NCBI GenBank assembly: GCA_031291795.1
Contig: JARLIJ010000362.1
Coordinates: 1-32,760 of the forward strand
Length of the DNA stretch: 32,760 nucleotides
Direction: 5' to 3'
From: Acetobacteraceae bacterium
Lineage (GTDB): Bacteria > Pseudomonadota > Alphaproteobacteria > Acetobacterales > Acetobacteraceae
The position numbers and the translations under genes were made by a program. How positions within the stretch are numbered: position 1 is the first letter of the stretch; each line of letters begins with the position of its first letter. Positions 1 to 6,683 of this stretch are shown one piece after another. Below the pieces are notes generated by a model. It was not told where the DNA came from and did no database searches. It worked only from the letters and a program-made list of their open reading frames with translations.

Positions 1-77
1 CCGACGCCGAGCGACCCGGTCGCCGGTGCCCAGGGCGACCCCGCCACGACCGCGGCCGCCGAGGGCCTTCCCCCGCA

Positions 78-147
78 CCCCCACCCTCAAGGGGAGGGGG
101 AGAAGTGGTGGCCCCGCACGATCGATGCCCCTCCCTCGAGGGAGGGG
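78..147. repeat. two C-rich/G-rich intergenic palindromes
   Basis: Two short hairpin-forming sequences lie side by side before the first gene. Positions 78-100 form an imperfect stem (CCCCCACCC pairing with GGGGAGGGGG with one mismatch). Positions 128-147 are a perfect 20-bp palindrome, CCCCTCCCTC followed by its complement. This style of CCCTC/GAGGG palindrome is a common intergenic repeat in GC-rich alphaproteobacteria (from memory). It could be the transcription end of a gene left of the window. All three forward frames are open here, so an upstream coding end cannot be excluded. Confidence 0.6.
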
Positions 148-180
148 AAACCAGCGACAGCGGCAACGGGTGCGACCCGC

Positions 181-864
181 ATGCGCCTCTCCTTCGTCCC
201 GTTCGTCATTGCGGCCTTGCTTCTGGGGCCGTCCGCCTATGCGCAGGTCCTCAATCCCTGCGAGGCGGCGGGGCAGGCGGCGGAGCAGCGGCTGGGGCTG
301 CCGTCCGGCCTGCTGCCGGCGATCGGGCGGGTGGAGAGCGGCCGTTGGGACCCGGCGCTGGGCCGCGTCGCGCCCTGGCCCTGGACGATCGATGTTGCCG
401 GCGCGGGCCGCCTGTTCGGCGATCGGGGTGAGGCGGTCGCCACCACCGCAGCACTGCACAACGCGGGTGCCGCCAATATCGATGTCGGCTGCTTCCAGAT
501 CAGCCTGCTGCACCATCCCGATGCGTTCGTCACGCTCGACCAGGCGTTCGACCCGGTCGCCAACGCCGAGTATGCCGCGCGCTTCCTGCTGGACCTGCGC
601 GCCCGCCTCGGTTCCTGGCCGGAGGCGGTGGCGGCATACCACTCGGCCGATCCGGTCCGCGGCGTTCCCTACCGCGCGCTGGTCTACGCCGCCTGGGGCA
701 ACCCGTCCGACCCGGCGATGGCGCCGCTGCCTGCGCCAGACACCGGCATGCATATCTGGACCCCCAGCCTCTCCGGCACCGCCCCCTCCATGGTGCTGCT
801 GTCCGCTCGGTTGCCCTCGGGCAGCCAGCCGCGCCTGCCACGGATCATCACGCCGGGCCATTAG
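181..864 (+). CDS. secreted lytic transglycosylase (SLT-like domain)
   Basis: 227 aa. The first 22 residues form a signal peptide (hydrophobic core, cut after AYA-Q), so the protein acts in the periplasm on peptidoglycan. Lytic transglycosylases cleave the MurNAc-GlcNAc bond; the expected catalytic Glu is E52 in the RVESG motif. Other family landmarks are PWPWTIDVAG (about 65-74), NIDVGCFQISLLHHP (99-113, the G-x-x-Q-I part of the SLT fold) and AYHS near 152-155. The reading frame stays open to the left edge, but the ATG at 181 gives the clean signal peptide, so it is chosen despite a weak ribosome site. The last 17 bp overlap the convergent regulator gene. A role as a dedicated wall-opening enzyme for a secretion or flagellar apparatus encoded to the left is possible but not shown. 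Confidence 0.85.
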   Translation: MRLSFVPFVIAALLLGPSAYAQVLNPCEAAGQAAEQRLGLPSGLLPAIGRVESGRWDPALGRVAPWPWTIDVAGAGRLFGDRGEAVATTAALHNAGAANIDVGCFQISLLHHPDAFVTLDQAFDPVANAEYAARFLLDLRARLGSWPEAVAAYHSADPVRGVPYRALVYAAWGNPSDPAMAPLPAPDTGMHIWTPSLSGTAPSMVLLSARLPSGSQPRLPRIITPGH

Positions 865-1555
865 CAGGGCGCTCACCGCTTCTCGGCAAGGCGAGCCACT
901 CGGCCATCAGGCGGCCGTTCCCGGTCGGAAACGTCTCCTCCAGCACCGTCGAGGCGACGATCCGGTCGATGCGGAAATGCCGGTAGTCCTGCCGTAGCTC
1001 GCACCACCCGCCGACCAGCGTGACATCGACGTAATAGGCCATCCCGAGCGGCCAGATCGTGCGATCGGTGCGCGCGCCTTGCTCGTTGGCGTAGGTGATG
1101 CGCAGCTTGCGGGTGGAGCGGATCGCCTCACGCAAGGCGGCCGGGTCGATGCCCCGCGGTTCGGCCGTGCTGCCGTCCGAGACATAGATCGGCGCATCGC
1201 TGAGTTGCCCCCGCAGCGCCTGCGGCACCACGTCGGCGAGCTTTGCCAGCACGCTGTCGGCCGCCGCCTGCATCGTCTTGTCGCGCAGCCGGCGCACCAG
1301 GCGGGCGCCGACGGCGATCGCGTCCACCTCCTCGATGGTGAACATCAGCGGCGGCAGGTCGAAGCCGCGGCGCAGCACGTAGCCGATGCCGGCGGCGCCC
1401 TCGATCGGCACGCGGCGGGCCTGCAGCGTGGCGATGTCGCGGTAGACCGTGCGCACGGTCACTTCCAGCGTCTCGGCCAGCGTCGCCGCGGTGGTCGGGC
1501 GGCTGGCCGAACGCAGCAGCTGGATGATGTCGAACAGCCGATCGGCGCGGCGCAT
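848..1555 (-). CDS. YafY-family HTH/WYL transcriptional regulator
   Basis: 235 aa cytosolic DNA-binding protein. Residues 1-60 are a DeoR-type winged helix-turn-helix (RADRLFDIIQLLR, then TTAATLAETLEVTVRTVYRDIATLQ), and residues 139-215 are a WYL ligand-sensing domain in which the usual W-Y-L signature is loosened to YYVDVTLVGGWCELR followed by RHFRIDRI. WYL domains bind small ligands or nucleic acids; the ligand here is unknown. The gene is divergent from an EamA exporter with a 92-bp gap that holds a CCTGACA/TGTCAGG palindrome, so it most likely represses or activates that exporter and itself. Its 3' end overlaps the convergent transglycosylase gene by 17 bp. Confidence 0.9.
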   Translation of the reverse strand: MRRADRLFDIIQLLRSASRPTTAATLAETLEVTVRTVYRDIATLQARRVPIEGAAGIGYVLRRGFDLPPLMFTIEEVDAIAVGARLVRRLRDKTMQAAADSVLAKLADVVPQALRGQLSDAPIYVSDGSTAEPRGIDPAALREAIRSTRKLRITYANEQGARTDRTIWPLGMAYYVDVTLVGGWCELRQDYRHFRIDRIVASTVLEETFPTGNGRLMAEWLALPRSGERPANGPA

Positions 1556-1582
1556 GCGGCATCTCCGGAGCGTGCGATTGTT

Positions 1583-1634
1583 CCTGACATAACGCTGTCA
1601 GGAGGGGCTGGCTAGGGTCGCGTCCGTTGTCAGG
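1583..1634. promoter_or_regulatory. probable operator: palindrome plus repeated half-site
   Basis: CCTGACA (1583-1589), six spacer bases, then TGTCAGG (1596-1602) form a perfect inverted repeat in the gap between the YafY-type regulator and the EamA gene. The half-site TGTCAGGAGG occurs at 1596-1605 and again at 1628-1637, where the GGAGG is also the ribosome binding site of the exporter. Binding of a dimer here would block transcription, and at the second copy also lie at the translation start. Assignment to the adjacent regulator is inference. Confidence 0.6.
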
Positions 1635-1647
1635 AGGAGGACGGGCG

Positions 1648-2502
1648 ATGCGGCAATCCTGGGTGGGCGTGACGCTGGTGCTGATGTCCTCCGTCGCGTT
1701 CAGTTCGGCCGGCTATTTCACCCGGCTGATCCCGCTGGACGTGTGGACGATGCTGTTCTGGCGCTGCCTGTTCGGTGGGCTGTTCATCGCCCTGTGCGTG
1801 CTGCTGCACCACCGCGGCCGGGTGTGGGAGGCATGGCGGGGCCTGGGCGTCAGCGGGCTGCTGATCGCGCTGTGCTCGACCGTGTCGACGCTGTGCTTCA
1901 TCAATGCGCTGCGGCTGACCAGCGTGGCCGACGTCAACGTGATCTTCGCGACCGCGCCGTTCGTGTCGGCTGGCCTGGCCTGGGCCTTTACCGGCACGCG
2001 GGAGAGCCGCGCGACGCTCGCCGCGAGTTCCGTGGCGCTGCTGGGCGTCGCGATCATGGTCGATGCCGCGGTGACCGAGGGGCACTGGCTGGGCGACCTG
2101 CTGGCGCTGGTGATGACCGTGCTGCTGGCGGCGATGATGGTGATGATCCGGCATCGCAAGCCGGGCCCCGCGCTGCCGGCGGCCAGCCTGTCGGCCTTCC
2201 TCGCCGCGCTGGCGGTGCTGCCCTGGGCGCATCCGCTGGCGGTCGGCCGGCACGACATGGGGCTGCTGGTGCTGTTCGGGGTCAGCCAGTTCGGCCTGGG
2301 CCTGGCGCTGCTGACAGTGGGGACGCGGCTGATCTCGGCCACCCGCGCGGCGCTGCTGAGCGCGCTGGAAATGCCGTTCGCAATCGCCTGGGTGTGGATC
2401 GGGCTGAGCGAAGCACCGACGCTGGCCGCAACCGTCGGCGGCACGGTGGTGATGGGGGCGGTGCTGGGCGATCTGCTGTGGCAACGCCGCGGCCTGCGAT
2501 GA
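1648..2502 (+). CDS. EamA-family (DMT superfamily) exporter
   Basis: 284 aa integral inner-membrane protein with about ten hydrophobic segments arranged as two EamA repeats (about 5-138 and 148-280). The second repeat holds the typical helix QFGLGLALLTVGTRLISATRAALLSALEMPFAIAWVWIGLSE. Drug/metabolite transporters of this type export amino acids, metabolites or toxic compounds; the substrate cannot be read from sequence. The ATG at 1648 is chosen over an in-frame TTG at 1627 because an excellent ribosome site, AGGAGGAGG, sits at 1632-1640. The gene is divergent from a YafY-type regulator that probably controls it through the TGACA/TGTCA palindrome in between. Confidence 0.88.
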   Translation: MRQSWVGVTLVLMSSVAFSSAGYFTRLIPLDVWTMLFWRCLFGGLFIALCVLLHHRGRVWEAWRGLGVSGLLIALCSTVSTLCFINALRLTSVADVNVIFATAPFVSAGLAWAFTGTRESRATLAASSVALLGVAIMVDAAVTEGHWLGDLLALVMTVLLAAMMVMIRHRKPGPALPAASLSAFLAALAVLPWAHPLAVGRHDMGLLVLFGVSQFGLGLALLTVGTRLISATRAALLSALEMPFAIAWVWIGLSEAPTLAATVGGTVVMGAVLGDLLWQRRGLR

Positions 2503-2523
2503 CCGTAGTGTGCGTTGACGAGC

Positions 2524-2539
2524 GGCGAGCTGTCTCGCC
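2524..2539 (+). terminator. hairpin after EamA gene
   Basis: GGCGAG (2524-2529), loop CTGT, CTCGCC (2534-2539), enclosed by a weaker outer GTGTG/CACAC pair (2508-2512 and 2539-2543). No T-run follows, so it is either an imperfect terminator or an RNA 3'-end stabiliser. Confidence 0.4.
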
Positions 2540-2575
2540 ACACTTCCTGGCACGGAACATCTGCATGCGGGTTTA

Positions 2576-2588
2576 TTGTTCCGAACAA
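2576..2588. promoter_or_regulatory. TTGTTC-C-GAACAA palindrome before MFS gene
   Basis: A 13-bp perfect inverted repeat with one central base, in an A+T-richer stretch that ends 25 bp before the MFS start codon. Position and symmetry suit an operator for a dimeric repressor, but no regulator gene lies next to the transporter, so the binding protein is unknown. Confidence 0.35.
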
Positions 2589-2613
2589 GAAAAGAAAATA
2601 GGGAGTGATGTCC

Positions 2614-3906
2614 ATGTCCGGATATTCGCGATCCGACTCATCCGTGCCGTGGTGGAAAGAGCCAACCAAGGATCAATGGTACGCGTATACTGCCGCCTGG
2701 CTTGGCTGGACGTTGGATGCGTTCGACTTTACCGTGTTCCTGTTCCTTCTTGTGCCGATTGCCAAGGAGTTCAATGCGTCCCTGACGTTGGTGGTGCTGG
2801 TCGGCTCGCTCACCATGTGGATGCGCTTCGCCGGCGCCATCGCCTCCGGCTGGATGGCCGACCGACTCGGGCGGCGCGCGCCGCTGATGATCTCCATCCT
2901 GTGGTACTCGGCGTGCAACTTCATCGCCGGGTTCTCACCGACCTTCCTGTTCCTGCTGGTGTTTCGCACGCTGCTGGGTATCGGCATGGGCGCGGAGTGG
3001 CCCGCCGGCGCGGCGCTTGCCATGGAATCCTGGCCGCCGCGTTCCCGCGGACTGATGGCCAGCGTGCTGCAAGGTTCCTGGGCGCTGGGCTACCTCGTCG
3101 CCGCGGTGTTGTACGCCACGGTCTACAGCTATATCGGCTGGCGCGGCATGCTGTGGGTCGGCGTCCTGCCGGCACTCGCCGTGGTGTGGATCCGGGTCTA
3201 CGTGAAAGAGCCGGAGATCTGGATCGAGAACCAGAAGCTGCAGAAGGTGCAGAAAGCCCAGATGAAGGTCCCGCTGCTCGCGATCTTCCGCCGCGGCGTC
3301 CTGCTGAACACCGTGACCGCCTGCTGGTGGATGGCAAGCGCCTTCACCGTCTACTACTCGGTGTTCGGCCTGTTCGCCGCCTACCTGCAGAAGGACCTGC
3401 ATTTGTCCGCCGCCGATGTCGGCTGGCCGCTGGCGTTCTCCAACGGGCTGACCTTCCTGGCGAGCTTCTTCTGGGGCACGCTGTCGGACCGGATCGGCCG
3501 GCGCTGGGCGATGATCATTCCCGCGATCATCGGCTTCGCCATCACGCCATTCTATCTGCTGACCGTCGACTTCACGACCATCGCGGTCGCGTTCTCCGTG
3601 CAGGGCGCCTTTGCCGGCGCGATCTACGGCCAGAACCCCAGCTACCTGTCCGAGCGGTTCCCGACCGAGGTGCGGGCGACGGCGTCGGCGTTCTGCTATC
3701 ATCTGGGTGCCGTGGTGGCGGGATTCGTGACACCGATCCTGACCTGGTTCGCGGTCGATCGCGGCATGGGCTTCGCGATGCCGATGCTGGTCGCGACCTC
3801 CGGCGGCCTGGTCAGCTTCGTCCTGGCATTGCTGGTCGGCCCCGAGACCAAGGGCAAAGTCCTCGTCGCTGACCTGCAAATCATCGAGGCCGCCGAGATG
3901 CCCTGA
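2614..3906 (+). CDS. MFS transporter, carboxylate/sialate-permease type
   Basis: 430 aa, about 12 transmembrane segments. The N-terminus has the LDAFDF motif in helix 1 (about 34-39), followed by the MFS signature GWMADRLGRR between helices 2 and 3 (79-88) and its repeat GTLSDRIGRRW in the second half. RTLLGIGMGAEWPAGAALAMESWPPRSRG in the fourth to fifth helices and SERFPTEVRATASAFCYHLG are typical of the lactate/pyruvate (JEN/Lct) and sialic-acid (NanT) permease branch, so a proton-coupled organic-acid substrate is likely; the exact one is not determined. Start codons GTG 2605, ATG 2608 and ATG 2614 are all in frame; 2614 is preferred because GGGAG at 2601-2605 then has an 8-base spacing. 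A strong hairpin follows the stop, suggesting a single-gene unit. Confidence 0.88.
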   Translation: MSGYSRSDSSVPWWKEPTKDQWYAYTAAWLGWTLDAFDFTVFLFLLVPIAKEFNASLTLVVLVGSLTMWMRFAGAIASGWMADRLGRRAPLMISILWYSACNFIAGFSPTFLFLLVFRTLLGIGMGAEWPAGAALAMESWPPRSRGLMASVLQGSWALGYLVAAVLYATVYSYIGWRGMLWVGVLPALAVVWIRVYVKEPEIWIENQKLQKVQKAQMKVPLLAIFRRGVLLNTVTACWWMASAFTVYYSVFGLFAAYLQKDLHLSAADVGWPLAFSNGLTFLASFFWGTLSDRIGRRWAMIIPAIIGFAITPFYLLTVDFTTIAVAFSVQGAFAGAIYGQNPSYLSERFPTEVRATASAFCYHLGAVVAGFVTPILTWFAVDRGMGFAMPMLVATSGGLVSFVLALLVGPETKGKVLVADLQIIEAAEMP

Positions 3907-3921
3907 CCGCCGTCGCGCCGA

Positions 3922-3956
3922 GCGGCAGGGCGGACGCCATGCGGCGGCCCTGCCGC
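3922..3956 (+). terminator. strong hairpin after MFS gene
   Basis: GCGGCAGGGC (3922-3931) pairs perfectly with GCCCTGCCGC (3947-3956) around a 15-base loop, 16 bp after the stop codon. There is no clear T-run; in GC-rich genomes such hairpins commonly mark transcript ends. Confidence 0.55.
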
Positions 3957-4101
3957 AGGCGATGTTGTCCCGACCGGCCCCAGCCGCGGTGCAGTTCCGT
4001 TTGCCTGCGAAACGCGGTAGCGTGCCGTCGCTTTGGGGCGCGCCCCCGCAAGCGATCCGACCCGGCCGGGATGGCGCCGGCCGAAGCTGGTGGTCACGCT
4101 C

Positions 4102-4539
4102 ATGCAATGGGTCTTCCTGGTGCTTGCGCTGTCGGCCGCGCTGGCCGAGTTGCACACTGGCACGTTCTACCTCGCCGCGGTCGCAGCCGTGTCGCTGGCC
4201 ACCTGGGTGCTGGGCTTCTGGCTGCCCGAGGAGCCGCTGATCTTCGTGTTCGTCGGTGGCTGCGTCGTGGCGGTGGCGTTGGTCTGGTTTTATCACCGGC
4301 ATTTGCCGCATGGCCGGGTACTGGCTGATTTCGACACCGGCCAGGAAGCCACCGTCGCCGCCGTCCTGCCCGGCGGCAGGCTGACCGTCACCTATCGCGG
4401 CACCCGCTGGGATGCCGTGCTGGACGGCGGCCCGCCCCCGCCGGTCGGGACGGTGCTGCGGATCACCCGCAAGACCGGCAGCGTCCTGCATGTCGCGGCG
4501 CGATCCGTCCCCCATCGATCGGTCCAGGAGACCTCGTAA
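4102..4539 (+). CDS. NfeD-family membrane protein
   Basis: 145 aa. Three hydrophobic segments fill residues 1-65 (starting MQWVFLVLALSAALAELHTG), followed by a small soluble beta domain (about 70-135, GQEATVAAVLPGGRLTVTYRGTRWDAVLDGG... VGTVLRITRKTG) that matches the OB-fold of NfeD proteins. This is the short, protease-less NfeD form. Its stop overlaps the start of the next gene, a stomatin-like SPFH protein (TAATG), and NfeD-stomatin pairs are a well-known conserved unit thought to organise membrane microdomains or control membrane protein quality. ATG 4102 is taken as start because the first helix begins there; an in-frame GTG at 4090 is an alternative. Confidence 0.85.
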   Translation: MQWVFLVLALSAALAELHTGTFYLAAVAAVSLATWVLGFWLPEEPLIFVFVGGCVVAVALVWFYHRHLPHGRVLADFDTGQEATVAAVLPGGRLTVTYRGTRWDAVLDGGPPPPVGTVLRITRKTGSVLHVAARSVPHRSVQETS

Positions 4540-5516
4540 TGCCGGAAGCCCTCGCCTCGCTGATTGTTATCGTCCTCCTGGCGTTGGTGGCGCTGTCCAT
4601 CCTGCGCTCCGCCCTGCGCATCGTGCCCCAGCAACAGGAATGGGTGGTCGAGCGCCTCGGCAAGTTCAGTCGTGTGCTGAAACCCGGGCTGAACTACCTG
4701 ACGCCGTTCGTCGATCGGGTGGCGTTCCGCTTCGACACGCGTGAGGTACCGACCGAAGTGCCGCCGCAGACCTGCATCTCGCTCGACAACACCACACTGA
4801 CGGTGGACGGCTTCCTGTATTTGCAGATCACCGACCCGGTGAAGGCGGCCTATGGCTCCAGCAGCCCGATGAACGCGGCGATGCAGTTGGCACAGACCAC
4901 GATGCGGTCGGAGATCGGCAAGCTACATCTGGACCAGGCGCTGTCGTCGCGGCAGTTGCTGAACACCGCGGTGGCGGCGTCGGTCGACGAGGCAGCGGTG
5001 AACTGGGGCATCAAGGTGCTGCGCTACGAGATCAAGGACATCAACCCGCCGATCGAGATCCTGCGCGCGATGGAGTTGCAGATCACCGCGGAGCGCGAAA
5101 AGCGCGCCACGGTCGCGCGGTCGGAGGGGCAGCGCCAGCAGCAGATCAACACGTCGGAGGGCCAGCGCCAGCAGGATATCAACGTCGCCGAAGGGCGGCG
5201 CCAGGCGGAGGTGCTGCGCGCCCAGGGCGAGGCGAAGGCGATCGAGCTGGTGGCGACGGCGAGCGCCGCGGCGATCCGCATGATCGGCGAGGCGGCGGTG
5301 ACCGAGGGCGGCATGGCGGCGCTGCAGATGCAGTTGGCGAAGGATTTCATCGGGCAGTGGGGCAATCTGGCGAAGGCGGGCACGACGCTGATCGTGCCGG
5401 CGGATCTGGGGAATGTGGGCTCGATTGTCGGGACGGCGCTGCAGATGGTGCGGGGCGAGATGCGGCCGGGGGCGGCGCCGCTGGCTGCCGGCGGGTCGGT
5501 GCCGAAGGTGGGATGA
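4539..5516 (+). CDS. SPFH/band-7 stomatin-like protein
   Basis: 325 aa. Residues 3-25 form one N-terminal membrane anchor, followed by the band-7/SPFH domain (about 27-190; IVPQQQEWVVERLGKFSRVLKPGLNYLTPF, and EIKDINPPIEILRAM at its end) and an alanine/glutamine-rich coiled region (about 190-260) with tandem EGQRQQ(Q/D)IN repeats, as in QmcA and other stomatins. SPFH proteins oligomerise into ring or cage assemblies at the membrane and associate with proteases or NfeD partners. The start ATG overlaps the NfeD stop by one base, so the pair is translationally coupled. Classification as stomatin-like is firm; the client proteins are unknown. Confidence 0.9.
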   Translation: MPEALASLIVIVLLALVALSILRSALRIVPQQQEWVVERLGKFSRVLKPGLNYLTPFVDRVAFRFDTREVPTEVPPQTCISLDNTTLTVDGFLYLQITDPVKAAYGSSSPMNAAMQLAQTTMRSEIGKLHLDQALSSRQLLNTAVAASVDEAAVNWGIKVLRYEIKDINPPIEILRAMELQITAEREKRATVARSEGQRQQQINTSEGQRQQDINVAEGRRQAEVLRAQGEAKAIELVATASAAAIRMIGEAAVTEGGMAALQMQLAKDFIGQWGNLAKAGTTLIVPADLGNVGSIVGTALQMVRGEMRPGAAPLAAGGSVPKVG

Positions 5517-5550
5517 GGGGCGGCGTTCGGCCAGGCGCCTTGGCCGCCCC
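5517..5550. terminator. shared terminator between convergent genes
   Basis: GGGGCGGC (5517-5524) pairs with GCCGCCCC (5543-5550); the inside contains a second near-palindrome, GGCCAGGCGCCTTGGCC. It occupies the whole 42-bp gap between the SPFH gene and the convergent permease gene and can serve both transcripts. Confidence 0.6.
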
Positions 5551-5558
5551 ATCAGTCC

Positions 5559-6680
5559 CTAAACCATTGCACCGATCGTCGACCGGAACCGCGTCAGGGC
5601 ATAGGTGAACAGCACCGCCCCGATCGCCGCCAGTGCCACCAGTTGCGGCCACACCACCGACAGCCCTGCGCCGCGATACAGGATCGCCTGTGCCAGCATC
5701 ACGAAATGCGTGGTCGGAGCGGCCAGCATGATGAACTGCACCGCCACCGGCATGCTCTCGCGCGGCGTCATCCCACCCGACAGCATTTCCAGCGGCAACA
5801 GGACAAGGATCAGCAGCAGGCCGAACTGCGGCATGGACCGCGCGATCGTGCCAAGGAAGATGCCCATGGAGGTCGTGGCGAACAGGTGAACCGTCACGCC
5901 GGCCAGGAACAGCAGAACGGAGCCCTCGATCGGCACGCCCAGCAGCCCCTGCACCACGAACAGCAAGGCGGCGGCGGTCGCCAGAATCACGACCAACGCC
6001 ATCGACCACACCTTGGCGATCATGATCTCGACCGGCGTGACCGGCATCACCAGCAGGTGCTCGATCGTGCCGTGCTCGCGTTCGCGGATCAGTGCCGCGC
6101 CGGGCAGCACGATCGAGAGCATCGTCACCTGGTTGATCAGCTCCATGACCGCGCCGAACCAGGATTTGTTCAGTTCCTGGTTGAAGCGCGCCCGCAGTAC
6201 CAGGTCCACGGCATCGGTCTGGACCGCGCGATTGCGCTGGGTGAACTCGTTCACTGCTCCGGTTACGATGGTCTGGATATAGCCGGACCCGGTGAACGCC
6301 TGGCTCATGCGGGTGGCATCCACGTTCAGCTGGATGGTCGGGTTGCGCCCGCCCAGCAGGTCCTGCTGGAACTGGGGCGGGATGTCCAAGGCAAAGGTGT
6401 CGGTGCCGGCATCCATCCGCGCGTCCATCTCGGCTGTGGTGATGAGGGACGGGGACTCGAAATACGGCCGGTAGAATGCCCCGACGATGCGCGTGGACGC
6501 CGGTGAGCGGTCCTCATCGACAATGGCGATCGGTGCCCGCGTGAGCGTCTCCGGCACCGCGGTCGCCGCAGTATAGATCGCCACCGTGAAGGAATAGGCG
6601 ATCAGCACCAGCATCATCGGATCGCGCAGCAGGCTGCGGAGTTCCTTGATGCCCAGGTTCAGCACGTTGGCCAGGCGCAT
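5559..6680 (-). CDS. ABC-2 type transporter permease (YhhJ-like)
   Basis: 373 aa. One transmembrane helix near residues 22-42 is followed by a large periplasmic domain (about 45-170) and five hydrophobic segments in the C-terminal half, the standard ABC-2 permease layout. N-terminal KELRSLLRDPMMLVLIAYSF and the central REREHGTIEHLLVMPVTPVEIMIAKVW are the hallmark coupling and membrane-entry motifs of this family. It is the third gene of a minus-strand operon, starting 3 bp after the stop of the ATPase-permease fusion gene. In E. coli the equivalent trio is yhiI-rbbA(yhiH)-yhhJ. Together they probably form an exporter through the inner membrane; the cargo is unknown. Confidence 0.9.
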   Translation of the reverse strand: MRLANVLNLGIKELRSLLRDPMMLVLIAYSFTVAIYTAATAVPETLTRAPIAIVDEDRSPASTRIVGAFYRPYFESPSLITTAEMDARMDAGTDTFALDIPPQFQQDLLGGRNPTIQLNVDATRMSQAFTGSGYIQTIVTGAVNEFTQRNRAVQTDAVDLVLRARFNQELNKSWFGAVMELINQVTMLSIVLPGAALIREREHGTIEHLLVMPVTPVEIMIAKVWSMALVVILATAAALLFVVQGLLGVPIEGSVLLFLAGVTVHLFATTSMGIFLGTIARSMPQFGLLLILVLLPLEMLSGGMTPRESMPVAVQFIMLAAPTTHFVMLAQAILYRGAGLSVVWPQLVALAAIGAVLFTYALTRFRSTIGAMV

Positions 6681-6683
6681 CGT

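Noticed and set aside
2548-2565. TGGCAC ... TGCA resembling a sigma-54 promoter before the MFS gene
   Set aside because: The GG-to-GC distance is two bases too long for a -24/-12 promoter.
1743-3872. 709-codon plus-strand open frame across the EamA and MFS genes
   Set aside because: Arg/Gly/Ala-rich shadow frame; both real genes show membrane-protein sequence in another frame with ribosome sites.
2935-4515. 526-codon minus-strand frame opposite the MFS and NfeD genes
   Set aside because: Composition dominated by His, Asp, Gln and Arg as in antisense shadows of GC-rich genes; no recognisable domain.
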